From Apostichopus japonicus (Eukaryota; Echinodermata; Holothuroidea; Aspidochirotida; Stichopodidae), in the NCBI RefSeq assembly GCF_037975245.1, contig NC_092572.1, positions 5,855,001-5,919,000 on the forward strand: a DNA stretch of 64,000 nt, written 5' to 3'. A program made the position numbers and the translations under genes. This document shows positions 1-12,285 of this stretch, piece by piece (within the stretch, counting starts at the first letter, position 1; each line of letters opens with the position of its first letter). The notes under the pieces were generated by a model, which had not been told where the DNA came from, ran no database searches, and saw nothing but the letters and a program-made list of their open reading frames with translations.

Positions 1-398
1 ACTCCTGTCACAAACATTTTGTGATTTTCGGGTGAACATTTGACGATGTATGTAAACCTGTACTTATTAAGTTGCAATTTTCACAAGTGATGGTACAGTA
101 TGGCATGAATGACTACAACAAGTTTCACTGCAACTGATTTGGTTGACATCAAAATATTGTCATAAGAGTAGCACATGTTTACAAAATAAACAAGTTTACA
201 TAGAGACAACTACTACTGTTTTTGCTTCAGTTTTGCTTTTCACTTTAGAGATTTCATGACAGAAAAAGAAAGAGCAAAAGAAAATGAAGAGAGAGAGAGA
301 AGTAACATTGAACAGAAATGCCAACAAAATTATAAATTATGAATTCATACTAAATGAAAATTTGCTGCTGGATATATTTTCAAAATGTGTTTCCTTAC

Positions 399-440
399 TG
401 CTGTCCTCAGTATGCATGGTACTGGTAGTGGCATCTGTTG
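399..440 (-). CDS. Thr-rich stalk exon (internal exon of Ig-superfamily gene)
   Basis: This is a 42-nt segment on the minus strand. It has a pyrimidine-rich acceptor ending TTTCTTTAG just above 440 and a GTAAGG donor just below 399. It enters and leaves in phase 1 and reads roughly A-T-D-A-T-T-S-T-M-H-T-E-D-S, a composition typical of O-glycosylated stalks. Phase and composition match the exon at 5981-6055 and the upstream Ig exons, so I assign it to the same transcript. Nothing to its left in the window shows the membrane anchor or the 3' end, which should lie before base 1. The exon is short and predicted by eye, so a chance splice-site pair is possible. Confidence 0.4.
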
Positions 441-1234
441 CTAAAGAAATATAAAATCAATTTCATCAAGGGCTCAGAAGAACACATTTGTGGGGCATTT
501 TCACGATATATTCTATCCACAGTTTGATCCCTGGTAAGAGATCGTGAATGTTGGGGGTGGGGGGTGGGGGATTCTGGGGAAGTTGGGGAGGCACATAGTC
601 CTGAGTAAAACTAAGGACTATTTGTTTCTACTGGAAGCTGACACAGTAAAGTACACAAATATGCCATTTGTGTTTGGCTGCAGTTTTTAGTGTCCTTGCC
701 AAACTTTTCTCAAAATAAGATTGTAGTTGATCAGAATATTTCATCAATTCAAGTGAAGATTAATTTATTAACTCAATTTATTAATGTATCATAAATTTAA
801 TTCTAAAAACTTAAGTGTCTAGAATCTGTTTCAAAAACTATCAGCTAACATTTTAATCACAGTTCCTGAACAGCAATGTCAGGGGTCTTGACAAGATGTT
901 CTACAAATATACAGCATGGCCTCCAATGTGCACTGATCCACCCACTATCAAAATAAGTTAGAGCTGCATTCAAGTACTGTATGTATATCTTTAAGTATTG
1001 CAAGCTAAGAGATTTTAATCTTAATTTATAAGATTGCTTGACAACAGGGAGAGAATGGTGCACTCCGTTGAACTGTACGTTAAAGTCGGTGATTTATCAA
1101 AGAAGTTTGTTTCAATATTACTCATTGCACTGTAAGTCAACAAACCATGCAGCTCTATGGTATATGAATTACGTTTTTCAATTATAGGTAGTTAAGTTGT
1201 ATGTTTAAAAAAAAAAAAAAGCAAATCATAACAA
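441..1234. other. Non-coding stretch (presumed intron)
   Basis: AT-rich sequence with a G-rich patch near 551-570 and an A-run near 1206-1219. The only open frames are short and have no recognisable content. No repeat boundary was found. Confidence 0.4.
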
Positions 1235-3805
1235 GAGACCAAGGGCACTGTGGTTCCTTGCTTGGGGTATATGACAATAAACATAATATTATCAAGCAAG
1301 ATTGGGCTCAAATAGTCCTAGTAATTGTGGTCCTACATGTTCCCATAAAGTAACCAACACTAAACTGTCTGCAACACTTTTGTGATCACAAAATGTGATC
1401 GGATTTTTTATCAAAAGGCACTTTTGAGATCTAAATATGGCATCGAAAATGTAAGAAATATATGAGACCTACAAGCGTGTCAACAGATATGATAACATTG
1501 GTGACCTCAGATGACATGACCTTTAAGTTTCAAAATGTTCCACCATTCCATTCACAACTTGTCCCAAAATATCAACCATGTCACACCTTGGCATTGAGAT
1601 TTAATTGCATTAAATGTCTAAAAATTAACTTTGAACTTGTATACATAACTTCACACACAAAGGTCACCCGGAGGTCAACCAATTGACATTTTTGATCGGT
1701 GAGACCTAAATAGAGCATGACTGTAAAAATTCAAACATTTTGTCTTTGCCCATTTTCTCCCTCCAAAATACTACTTTTTTAACATTAGCTGACCTTTGGT
1801 GACGTTGGATCACATCACCGTTAAGTTTGAAAATATTCCCCTATACCATTTGCAACTTGTCCAAAAAAACCAACCTTGTCACACATTAGCACTGGAAGCT
1901 ATTGCATTAAATGTATGAAAATTAACTTTGACCTCATATAACTTCGCACAAGAAGGTCACACGGGGGTCAACCTTTTGACATTTATGATCAGAAGGTACC
2001 TTTAACATCTGAAAATAGCATCGAAACTGTAAAAATCCACAAAACACGAAAAGGTCACCAGAGGTCAAATTGAGGTCAAGGGTCACCCAGATGCGGGTCG
2101 ACAATTGGATTACATTGAAGCAACTCCCAACCTTAACGGACAATTTGTTCTCAAGTTATCGCAAAAATACTAGTTTTTTATCATTAATTGACCTTTGTTG
2201 ACCTTGTATCACATGACCGTTAAGTTTGAAAATATTCCCCTATACCACTTGCAACTACTACAAAAATATCAACCTTGTCACACCTTGGAACTGGGAGTTA
2301 TTGCATTAAATGTGTGAAAATTAACTTTGACCTCATATAACTTCGCACACGAAGGTCACACGGGGGTCAACCTTTTGACATTTATGATCAGAAGGTACCT
2401 TTAACATCTGAAAATAGCATCGAAACTGTAAAAATCCACAAAACACGAAAAGGTCACCAGAGGTCAAATTGAGGTCAAGGGTCACCCAGATGCGGGTCGA
2501 CAATTGGATTACATTGAAGCAACACCCAACCCTAACGGACAATTTGTTCTCAAGTTAACGCAAAAATACTAGTTTTTTATCACTAATTGACCATTGGTGA
2601 CCTCGGATCACATGACCGTTAAGTTTGAAAATATTCCCCTATACCATTTGCAACTTGTCTCAAAATATCAACTGTGTAACACCTTGGCACTGGGAGTAAT
2701 TACACTAAATGTGTGAAAATTAACTTTGACCTCATATAACTTAACAAAGGTCACCTTGGGTCAACTATTGACATTTTTGATTAATGAGACCTAAATAGAG
2801 CATCAAACTATACAAATTCAAATATTTTTTTCTTTGCCCATTTTCTACCCCCAAAATACTAGTTTTTGAACATTAATTGACCTTTGGTGACCTCGGATCA
2901 CATGACCGTTAGGTTTGAAAATATTCCCCTATACCATTTGCACCTTTTCCAAAAATATCAACCATGTCACACCTTGGAACTGGGAGTTGTTGCATTAAAT
3001 GTCTGAAAACTAACTTTGACCTCATATAACTTCGCACACGAAGGTCACACGGGTGTCAACCAATTGACATTTTTGATCGGAAGGTACCTTTGATATCCAA
3101 ATCTAGCATCAAAACCAAACATTTTCTTTTTTGCTCGTTTCCTCCCAAAATAAGCACAATTTTTCTAATGTGACCTTTGACCTTGGTTTCAGATGTAGTT
3201 TAATCTCCTGATTCCAAAAAACAAAACGACAAGTCTGAACAACCATCTTAACTCCGACCGAAAAACTTTGACCCCATATAACTTCGCACATAAAGGTCAC
3301 ACGGGGTCAACCTATTGACATTTATGATCAGAAGGTACCTTTGACATCTAAAAATAGCATCAAAACTGTAAAAGTCCCCCAAAACACGTAAAGGTCACCA
3401 GAGGTTAAATTTAGGTCAAGGGTCACCCAGATGGGGGTCGACAATTGGATAACATTAAAGCAACTCTCAACCCAAACGGACATTTCGTTCTCAAGTTATC
3501 GCAAAAATACTAGTTTTTTATCATTAATTTACCTTTGTTGACCTTCGATCACATCACCGTTATGTTTGGAAACGATCCCTTACCCCATTCACAACTACTC
3601 CCAAAATATCAACCATGTCGGACCCTGACAATGGGAGTTATTGCTGTTTTTAATATATTGGTTTTTGGCATCTAACTGACCTTTGGTGATCTTTGCGGGA
3701 ACCAAAAACAATAGGGATCTTCCTCTCACTATGGGCTATCCACCCAACAAGTTTGATCATGATACATCATTTCCTTATTGAGATATCGTGTACACAAGCC
3801 AAGCG

Positions 3806-3808
<3 letters not shown>

Positions 3809-3849
<41 letters not shown>

Positions 3850-3852
3850 ACG
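3809..3852. repeat. CA microsatellite
   Basis: About 20 CA dinucleotides with a single interruption near 3845, sitting just before the terminal hairpin of the repeat element. The equivalent position in the second copy (39362-39392) is also a CA run, so the microsatellite seems to be part of the element. Confidence 0.9.
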
Positions 3853-3868
3853 CCAAGTTGAACGCATA

Positions 3869-3898
3869 GGTTCCTTGCTTTGCAAAAAGCAAGGAACC
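3869..3898. repeat. Terminal hairpin of the AGGTCA-rich element
   Basis: A perfect 13-bp inverted repeat (GGTTCCTTGCTTT and its complement) surrounds a 4-nt loop. The related copy at 39615-39640 keeps the outer GGTTCC/GGAACC pairing. A hairpin close to the 3' end is seen in Helitrons, but I do not see a clear CTRR end here. Confidence 0.75.
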
Positions 3899-3902
3899 AA
3901 AA

Positions 3903-5129
3903 ATGATGTGAAACATTCATGAAATTAATATGTGTATGAAAAGTATTTGAGGTTTCTGTACAGTATGTACAGGTACAGAAAATGTAACAATTATTGAAAG
4001 ATAATAGGAGGGATTTATAAGGAAGCAGATTTACAAACATAGAAGGACAGAAAAAGAAATGCCCAGAATATTAGGCATAATTTTTAAAGAGAGACTGTTG
4101 CTGCCAAAGGTCTGTCATGGTACAAATGTTAGCACTAGTCAATTTCTTTAAAAAGTACTGTAGATCAAAGATTCAACTTTGGGTTGGCCTGTTTATCTGT
4201 GCAGTACCTGGCTAAATTGACACCATGAAAAAAGCCAAACACTAATTTGCTATAATTTTATAGAAATTGACCCTGTTTATGGGTAGGAAATGTGTGGGTT
4301 TGCAATTCCTTGCAATGGAGACCTCTTACAGAATATTAGGGAGTGAAAAATGGTACAAACACTCCAATGTAAAGTGGGAAAAAAACCGTTTCAGTTTCCC
4401 TCAGTTAATGAAATTTGAAAAATGGCAAATGCATTTTCCTGTGATTAACAATGTACAATAGCAAATCTCCTGCATACAGAATAATGCAATTATATTTTGG
4501 TTTCTTGTTCGTTCAAACAATTAGAAGAACTGGTTCAGTTCAGTTATCCGTTTTCATGTTTACACAGATCTGCCTAATTGCACACTTTCCAACAGATTGA
4601 CTTGTCCTCGTTTTTGACTTAATGTTTTTGGTACTGTAGCTATGTACATTTGCTGTCAAAGTGTTGTTAGCCTTAGAAGCTACAGTAAGTTATTGCTATT
4701 GTTTGAACTGTAATGAGACCTATATCTGAAGGTAATCAAGACATGTGCTGCAACACTACATGTCAATAAGTACTGAACTCTTGTGTGACAGAAAATGGTA
4801 CATTGATTGGAAACACAACAGCTTCCCCAAATCAGCAGTTGGAAATGTGTAATCAATATTACAGTGTTGTCAATGTAGCAAAACAAAACTATAACAGGAA
4901 AATGGATATGCAAACAAAGAAGCAAGCAAGCAAGAAAAAGCAAGAAGAACAGTAAATATGTGGTGTTGTTGTTATGCTATCTGTGTTATCGTTTTAGTCT
5001 TAAAAGATGACCCAATGTTACATGCACTTCTGAAGGATCTAGCCTCTAGTCATTGATTGCCAATAGCTATTAATAATATGGGATAAACTAACCTTGGTTC
5101 ATACTATTCACTTTCTTTGGTAGAGGTTG
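3903..5129. other. Non-coding stretch
   Basis: AT-rich sequence between two repeats. No splice-bounded coding exon, RNA gene or repeat boundary was recognised. Confidence 0.35.
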
Positions 5130-5277
5130 AATTTAAACACCAGTCAAACACTATTCAATTTAAACACCAGTCAAACACCCTTTAATTTAAACACCAGTCA
5201 AACATCCTTCAATTTAAACACCAGTCAAGCACCATTCAATTTAAGCACCAGTCAAACACCCTCCAATTTAAGCACCT
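5130..5277. repeat. 27-bp minisatellite
   Basis: About 5.4 head-to-tail copies of a 27-bp unit beginning AATTTAAACACCAGTC, with substitutions between copies. Confidence 0.9.
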
Positions 5278-5370
5278 AGTTAACCTATAGTATGTATTAA
5301 TGATAACAAATCTGGAGGTAACATGTACATATGTGCTAAAGCATCAATCAAAAACATAAGAACAGCTTAG

Positions 5371-5507
5371 ATGAACACATGAGCAAGTTTAAGGCTTTGA
5401 GAAGATAAGGGTTTCACATGAACACATGAGCAAGTTTAAGGCTTTGAGAAGAGAAGGGTTTCACATGAACACATGAGCAAGTTTAAGGCTTTGAGAAGAG
5501 AAAGGTT
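5371..5507. repeat. 47-bp tandem repeat, three copies
   Basis: Units start at 5371, 5418 and 5465, each with ATGAACACATGAGCAAG. They are nearly identical, which suggests recent amplification. Confidence 0.9.
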
Positions 5508-5980
5508 CTTGTATTGAACAATGAACTGTTATATAGCAAACCTCAAATGCTGGTGAGGTTGTGAAGAGCAAGCAAGCAAAACCAGCAGAGATGTTGACAC
5601 AAATAAGAATAAGAGACTACAAGAATTCAAAGTTAACATGTATCATTTTTTTGCTGATATTTTTATGAACAATACTGTAAGTTCAAACATTGAATTTGTT
5701 CCTTTTTGTCCTGTATCAATATTGAATGTCAAAATTGTATAAAATTCAGCAGATTGTAAGTATGTTTCATGTCAACATGGATAAAATATGTGAGACCACC
5801 ATGAGCATAGAATAACCCAGCTCTTTAAAACTAAATTATATGCAAAGAGGCATCCATATTATTTCAACAAATAGGCCATTTGGAACCCCTGTGGAGTACA
5901 TAAAGATGAAACTGAGCGCTATTAAGAAACAACTTCATAGCAAGGACAGTTGGCCAAAAAGTGAACATAAGTCCACATAC

Positions 5981-6055
5981 CCTTGGTGCTTGTAGGTTCA
6001 TTGGTAGACAGGGGTGCAGTTGTTCCAATGGTTGTGGTAGGTAAGGCAGTGGTAC
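5981..6055 (-). CDS. Thr-rich stalk exon (internal exon of Ig-superfamily gene)
   Basis: This is a 75-nt minus-strand exon with acceptor AACTTGCAG above 6055 and donor GTATGTGG below 5981. It is phase 1 at both ends, like the Ig exons upstream. The peptide begins TTALPTTTIGTTAPLS and continues with further Thr and Ser. Such Thr/Ser/Pro tracts form mucin-like stalks between Ig domains and a membrane anchor. Joining it to the Ig exon ending at 31309 keeps the frame, and it also joins to 399-440. A more obvious long open frame runs here in another register, but splice signals and composition favour this reading. The 25-kb intron upstream holds the nested transposons. Confidence 0.5.
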
Positions 6056-7446
6056 CTGCAAGTTTTGAATTGAGATAAACATTTGCCTTGGCTTAGTTCA
6101 ATGTGTTTATTGTGGCTTGAAGGAAAAGTTATTATGTTCTAAATTAATATTTAGCAGATATTGAAATTATATTGAAAATTCTTATAGATTTAGATAGTTC
6201 ATACAACATGGCATCTTGGAAGAAATCAGTAGATCAATGAGCCGAGTGATAACAGTAGACTAAAAAAAATGTATAGAAACAGAATGTTAACATAATTCAA
6301 CCCTATTTCTGCTATATTCAAACAACATTTTACATGCAATTTGATCAAGGTTTAATTGCAACATTATTTAACGTGGGACTGATTCAAGTCATTTGCTGTG
6401 CTTACTACATCAACTAAAATATTAGAAAAATGCAATGTTACCAATAACATCATAGAAATTTGATACTGGTTGGGCCAGAAACCATTGTAACCTTTATGAA
6501 ATGAATGTCATAGTCAGTTATTACACTTTAATTGTTTGAAGTATTGTAAGTGGGAGAGAATCTATTGTAGGTGGGTGAGAATCTATTGTATGTGGGAGAG
6601 AAATCTATTGTAGGTGGGGGTAATCTGGACCTAGGCTACACCAAATATCTACAGTTACGTGGGCTCAGCATGTTGGGGGACCTCAAAGTTATTCTGAAAT
6701 ATTCGCTATTTATTTTTCCTTCAAACGATGATTGTGGAGGTTTTCAATGTATAAAATCTTACCACATGAATTTCACCTCATTTTGATATAATAATTATAA
6801 CGATTTAATAAACTTTGAGCCACAACCGCAGGGACTATATCCAGCTTAAACCAATCTTTGCCCAGGACTGTATGTTATATCCTGGGGTACGGTATTGGTA
6901 CACACAGTGCAGTACGGTACTTGAGATTAAATGCTGTAATGGATGGATGCAATTTATCATTGCAGAGGGTTCCACGATGTCATTTATAGTTATCTTTCGC
7001 CACTTTTTTAATTTTTAAGATTTTTTGTACGAAAGATTGATATTGTACGTATTGAGAGTATATTTTCTGAAGAAAACAACAGCCGAATAACGATATGAAT
7101 AAATCTGTACTATTCTAATGTATGTAGTTTATAATCCTGTACTTACATCTAGCCCCCTAGATATTACATTCTTCTTGTCTGAAGTTCCAAACATGTGGTG
7201 ACTTGTTGATAGTTAATAACTTTTCATTGTGAACTTTTGAACTTGAAGGGTTTCCCTAGGATGGTGTGTGGTGCTTTTTTCCAAGGTTTGTGCTTTTCTT
7301 TTTGACAGTGTATGTTAAAAAACAAAAGCCCTATTAATATAGCTTGTTATTTTGGATGTTTTTTTTATTTTTTATTACCATGTGGTGCGTGTAAGAATAT
7401 GTACATGGCCTAGGCTATGCCATTGCATGTATGACACTGACAGTAA
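6056..7446. other. Non-coding stretch (presumed intron)
   Basis: AT-rich. A short degenerate repetition of TCTATTGTAGGTGGG occurs at 6550-6620. No convincing exon or repeat end. Confidence 0.35.
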
Positions 7447-7450
7447 TTAA

Positions 7451-8008
7451 AGCAGCATTTTGCGTTTTGTCTCCGTTTTCCACTTTTTTGACAAACTTCC
7501 ATTGAGTTTTTGTACATCAATCACAAAACAGCCAGCTAAGATATAAGCCAAGTTTTTTCCCTGCCGCGCGTTAATCAAGGAAATTTGCAGATGATGAGAA
7601 AAGTGTCAACCGACAAATTACACACTTAATAATAATCGCATACAGTTCCCCCAACCCACTTGTTTGAAATCAACCAATCAGAGATGCAGGTTAAGTTATG
7701 AGCCGTTGCTAAAAGTAGATTCAAAATGTCGAGTTGGTAACTTGGTACAACCAGCGAGCATGATGTTGTATTACATATTGGCCAATGGCGTTCGTAGCTT
7801 TTAAATATTCATATTATGGACGAGGTTTATTTGGATCCCAACGGAAAATATCTTCGAGTAAAAAAAAGTTGAAATTTGGAAATTTTTCGACCTTTATACC
7901 ACCATTTGAAGTAAGATTTGAATAGATAAGCTAGTTATGTATGTCGCTATGGTATCGTGGTATCAGTGAGGTTGAGAAAAACCATAGAAAAAGACACAAA
8001 ATGCTGCT
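7451..8008. mobile_element. TTAA-flanked MITE (558 bp)
   Basis: The inverted ends AGCAGCATTTTGCG and ACAAAATGCTGCT are each flanked by TTAA (7447-7450 and 8009-8012). It has no coding capacity. The same ends bound the much larger element at 12952-26674, so this is a short non-autonomous relative. TTAA target duplication is characteristic of piggyBac and Kolobok elements. The end sequence does not tell me which. Confidence 0.8.
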
Positions 8009-8285
8009 TTAAGTGCTATGAATCATATATGAAATTTTGAGGCAAATCCCGGTAGTAGTTACCATGCAGGATACATGATACCACTGGTTGAAATATATTG
8101 TAGGTGTAGGAATGCACACTAGCCAAGTTTCACTTTACATGACGAAAGTGAAAGACAAAGACTGCAAGTTTTGAATGTCAATTTGCTTTAATTGAACATG
8201 ATTATTTTTAAAAAGATACTGTATAAAGAACAAATGTTTACTTCCTAATTACCATTCACATTGTGAAATAAATTTTAAAGACTTA

Positions 8286-10732
8286 CTATGGAGACAAGTT
8301 TTTTTCGGGGGGATTTTCCATTAATTTGGCAGTTTACATACCCATAATCAATATGTGTAAAAAAAATCTTTGAAAACCTTCTATAACCCATCAAAAAACT
8401 ACCACGAAAATGGACAATTTAGGTAGTCACATGACTTGTACCTCTGGAATGTCTGAAACAGAGATAGACCCAAAGGAGCCTCTGGTCACCGTGTGACGTC
8501 ATCTTTGGTATATCGCGAAAATCAAACGCTGATATAGGCACTGTTTATACACAGATAGCAAACAATTTTACTGTATTTGACTTCCAATTTCGAGCGTTTG
8601 AAAAGCTGTTAGCTTAAAACAAGAACACATGAAGGTTAACAACTAGTTTTAAGATAATTTTAAGCAGAAAATTTAGTTTAATTGGTTATTTTATTTGCAA
8701 AATTTCCACACAAATGGAGGCATCGTTAACATAGCGGAGCGTCTATAGGTACCTACGGTACAATATACTGTAGAACATGCAAGCAGCTTGGCGATTCCGT
8801 AATACAATTTGATCGCAAGATACCGTAAACTGAACAGAAGAATAGACCTAAAAGATGCCTCATGCGTGATATGTCACGGAAAAATTGTTTAAGTTACTAT
8901 CAACGAATTACCCAAAAACACTAAACATAATCAAACAACTACGAGGAGACGCTGGCCAGAATCGACCAGGGTAGCATATACATGACTAGGTTTCAGCTGA
9001 ACATACAGTATTACTTACTCTTTTTAATATCCAAAAGTACAAACACAGAAAAAGTGTCCTGTCAATAAACCAAATTTAGCAGTGAATATCCAAATCCACA
9101 TTTCTCGTTCAATCCTGGGCGAAATACTACCATGACTCTGTGTAATTCCATAGAATTAAGTCTAGTTGAAACAGGCCTTGACCAGTAACATCCCACAATC
9201 ACAAGACAGTCACTAACTAAATAAAACATCCGATCGCTATATACAGTAGTACCGTTTTATTCCACTCCTTGGACAATGCAGATGCCGGAACAAACATTTT
9301 GGACAATATAACACATGTATCACGAACTTTTGATACTGGAATACAACAAATGAAATGGATAAATGCGATGAAATCCTAACATGACTATTTACACATGCTG
9401 TGAGCCAACCCCGGCAGGAGTTGTAAATCACTACATGTACTAACAATGCTACCCTAGGCACGGTCTATACAGGGTCTACATAGGGTCATCTCAAACAGTA
9501 AATAGTATACTGTCAATTTCATGATATAATGTTACATGTAAGGACGTCCAGGGCGTGTTTACGAGGAGACTTGAAAGGTCAATTTCACATTACCCCTGTA
9601 GCTATGTCTGCTGCAGCTGTCAAAAGTTAGTTATGCAGAAAGAGACATTTGCAAGTATACTACTTTACAAACTAAAAGTATTGTTGTGAGTGCGGTATAC
9701 CAAAGATGACGTCAATATGGTCACCTGATGTCTTAGGGATGTTAAATAGGCTTCCTAAAAAGCTGACTTTTCTTCCCATTTTTTAGGGATGCACCGGATC
9801 CAAATTTTTGGATCCGGCCAGAACCGGATTTTGCCGGATAGTACATGAAATCCGGCCGGATAAAATCCGGCCGGAACCGGATTTTTCATTTCACAGAAGA
9901 AAATCATTAATAAGAAGTAGAAGTATGAAACAAGGAGCAAATCTTAGGTGAGGTATACGCATATAATAAAGAAGGTAAAATTAAGACCCCATTTATGAGA
10001 TTAATGTCTTGAAGTGATGTAATCTACATTCTTTATTAAAATAGCTACAATATAATTGTTGACAAGCTTGATATAGTACAGTATGTAAATTTGTTTGCTG
10101 GAAAAATACTGCATACTACCTATGAAGTTTGTTTTAAAACGGGAAGCTACATTTCACAAATCTCCTGCTTTATACTGAACAAAAAGATTATTTAATTGTT
10201 GTAATAACACTACTATCTGGATTTAGAATTGTCTTTTGTTATTCATTATTTGATAACAAATTTTTACACTGCAATATTATCTGTAAAATAAAAAAATAAA
10301 AGCATTGTATCTTTCCAGAAGTGGAAGAAACTTCTTATTTATCTTTTATCTATCATTTAAAATGGAATTGAATGTTCATTAGAACACTTAATGATTTAGT
10401 TTTTTTATTAATTTTTGGAAATAGCTAACATTGATTTAAGTTATAACCAACACCTTTTTAAGGAATAATTCAGGCTAGATTTTGAAAAAGATCCGGCCAG
10501 ATTTTGAAAAAGATCCGGCCGGATTTAAAAAAATATCCGGCCGGAACCGGATAATTCCTCACTATCCTTCCGGATAGTCCGGCCGGACCGGATATCCGGT
10601 GCATCCCTACCATTTTTCACGTATTTAACATCCGAAATTGGTAAAGTTAATTACAGCAATAATAATTGGAGTGAGCTAAGGATTACATGTATGCAAAATG
10701 GTGGGTATCTATGTTCATTGAAAAGTCTCCAT
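8286..10732. mobile_element. Possible inverted-repeat element interrupted by a hAT copy
   Basis: CTATGGAGAC at the left and GTCTCCATAG at the right are complementary. A second, inner inverted pair (around 8483-8511 and 9694-9724, core ATGACGTC with GGTCACC) lies between them. The hAT copy at 9784-10609 would be an insertion in it. The target duplication was not found, so the boundaries are tentative. Confidence 0.35.
9784..10609. mobile_element. hAT-type MITE (826 bp)
   Basis: The ends are TAGGGATGCACCGGAT and its complement, with many CCGGCCGGAT-type repeats just inside both ends. The element is flanked by a perfect 8-bp duplication CCATTTTT (9776-9783 and 10610-10617), the length typical of hAT. 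No transposase frame is present. It shares ends and internal sequence with the inverted, longer copy at 61371-63894. Confidence 0.92.
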
Positions 10733-12285
10733 AGTTGGCCTTTAAGTTCTAATGTTAAATTAGCTTGGAATAACCTCGGTTGGTTTGTGTAGTTGCAAGG
10801 ATATGGCAACCATATTGAAGAACTTCAGCGGAGAAAGTTTGAACTATATTAAAGGTGCACATCAAAGGAATTTCATGACAGGTATACAATTAAGCCATGG
10901 CCATTATATGCAGACACTCAATCTCTAACTAAATTATCTGGTCAATAAGCTGGCAGAGAACTTTTAATTCTTTTATTTTTTAGTCCTGGCTTTCTCTTTA
11001 AAATGGTTTCTGTATTACTGTAATTGGGATTCACAGGACTCTCAGTCAGTTGTTTCAAACACCATCAGTGCTAGACAATTTTTTCTCAGGCAAACTTGTG
11101 TCAGATAAGTTGCAACAATAGACCAGAAATCCCAGCAACTATTTGAATCGGGATTATCAACTATGTGCAGTTCACAATGATTTCTTGTAAAGTAAGCTCT
11201 TACTCGTTGGAACATTTCACTGCCCACCATGCTTTGAAATAGAAACAAAATGTCAGTAGCTTACTTGTGAGCATGTATTACGGTAAAAAACATTTCCCTT
11301 TACTTGCGAAACTCTTTGTAACTCTTTGGACAAGCACCAACAGAGGGCTGCAAAAATATTGTTCGGTATATGAACTTAATTAATCCACTTCATACTGTAT
11401 TTCTTGTTTTCAAACATTTGTAATAATGTTCTCCACGTAGTAGTTGACCTAACAAACCTTTGGTATAGGCTGCTTCTTGTGTATTGTGTATATGTTAGGC
11501 TACAGCCTTCAATGTGATTGCATATATACAGTAGTGGATATACGCAGGGAGTTGTTCTATAACAACTCCCTGATATAAGCCCAGATAAATCATGGAGGTA
11601 AAAGGTTTTACCTACATGGATAAAATGAAGCTTTTCAATAGACGAAAATTACGATCAATTCAAAAAAACTATGTATGAGAAAACAATAAACACAAAGGTT
11701 TTCAGTCCCAGTCTTAACAACCGAGCTGGAAAAGGGTTGTAAACTAAAATACAGTAGTGTAATAAGTGTGAGTGTAGTAGAAGGTGGTGTAAGTACAGTC
11801 TAGGCCTACTGTAAAGACAGTATACCAGGGCAAGAACCTTGACTACACCTTGCAGCAAACAATATACTGTAGATTAATTGTAACCTTGGTCTAGAATACA
11901 GTTTGTATTGTGATAGTACAGTAATGTTGTCCATTTTCAGCCCTTTAGTGTTATTTTTTTTTTAAATTTTTCGAAATAAAAACTGTGGAAGTAATGATTT
12001 TCACAATGACTTTTTACTTTATAATAATATCATCATAAAAATAGGTCAACTATTTTTATTGAGGAACTATATATAAAATCATATAATTGCAAGTTTGTGC
12101 CAAGAAATTTACAAAGACCTACATGTGTCTGAATATTTTTAACAGATAAACCAGATTTTAAATGTTCCTCTTGGATATCTAATATATGTCTGATAGGCCA
12201 GACGAGAGGGGATGGGAGATAAAGCCCAGGACAAGGGCCAGATTTGGGTCCCAGGAAACTGGCAAAGGCAATGAAAATTGGGAAA
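10733..12285. other. Non-coding stretch (presumed intron)
   Basis: AT-rich, with only short open frames and no recognisable domains, RNA gene or repeat ends. Confidence 0.35.

Larger units (their letters stand above)
1322..3898 (+). repeat. AGGTCA-rich tandem-repeat element, copy 1
   Basis: This is a non-coding interspersed repeat. Its left part matches 38101 onward, starting at AATTGTGGTCCTACATG. The core is several diverged units of about 300-400 bp (two adjacent units sit about 400 bp apart near 1934-2143 and 2333-2542). The units are full of AGGTCA/TGACCT half-sites. A CA microsatellite and a 13-bp hairpin close the right side. The second copy at 38101-39640 has the same order: left block, tandem core, CA run, hairpin. 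The transposition class is unknown. A GGTTCCTTGC near 1253 echoes the terminal hairpin and could be the true left end. Confidence 0.7.

Noticed and set aside
3729-4040. 103-aa minus frame with a Cys-Val run
   Set aside because: The run is the translation of the CA microsatellite.
11655-11858. Minus-strand frame and a Thr/Tyr-rich alternative frame as stalk exon
   Set aside because: The phase-1 frame meets a stop without a donor, and the composition comes from simple AC-rich DNA.
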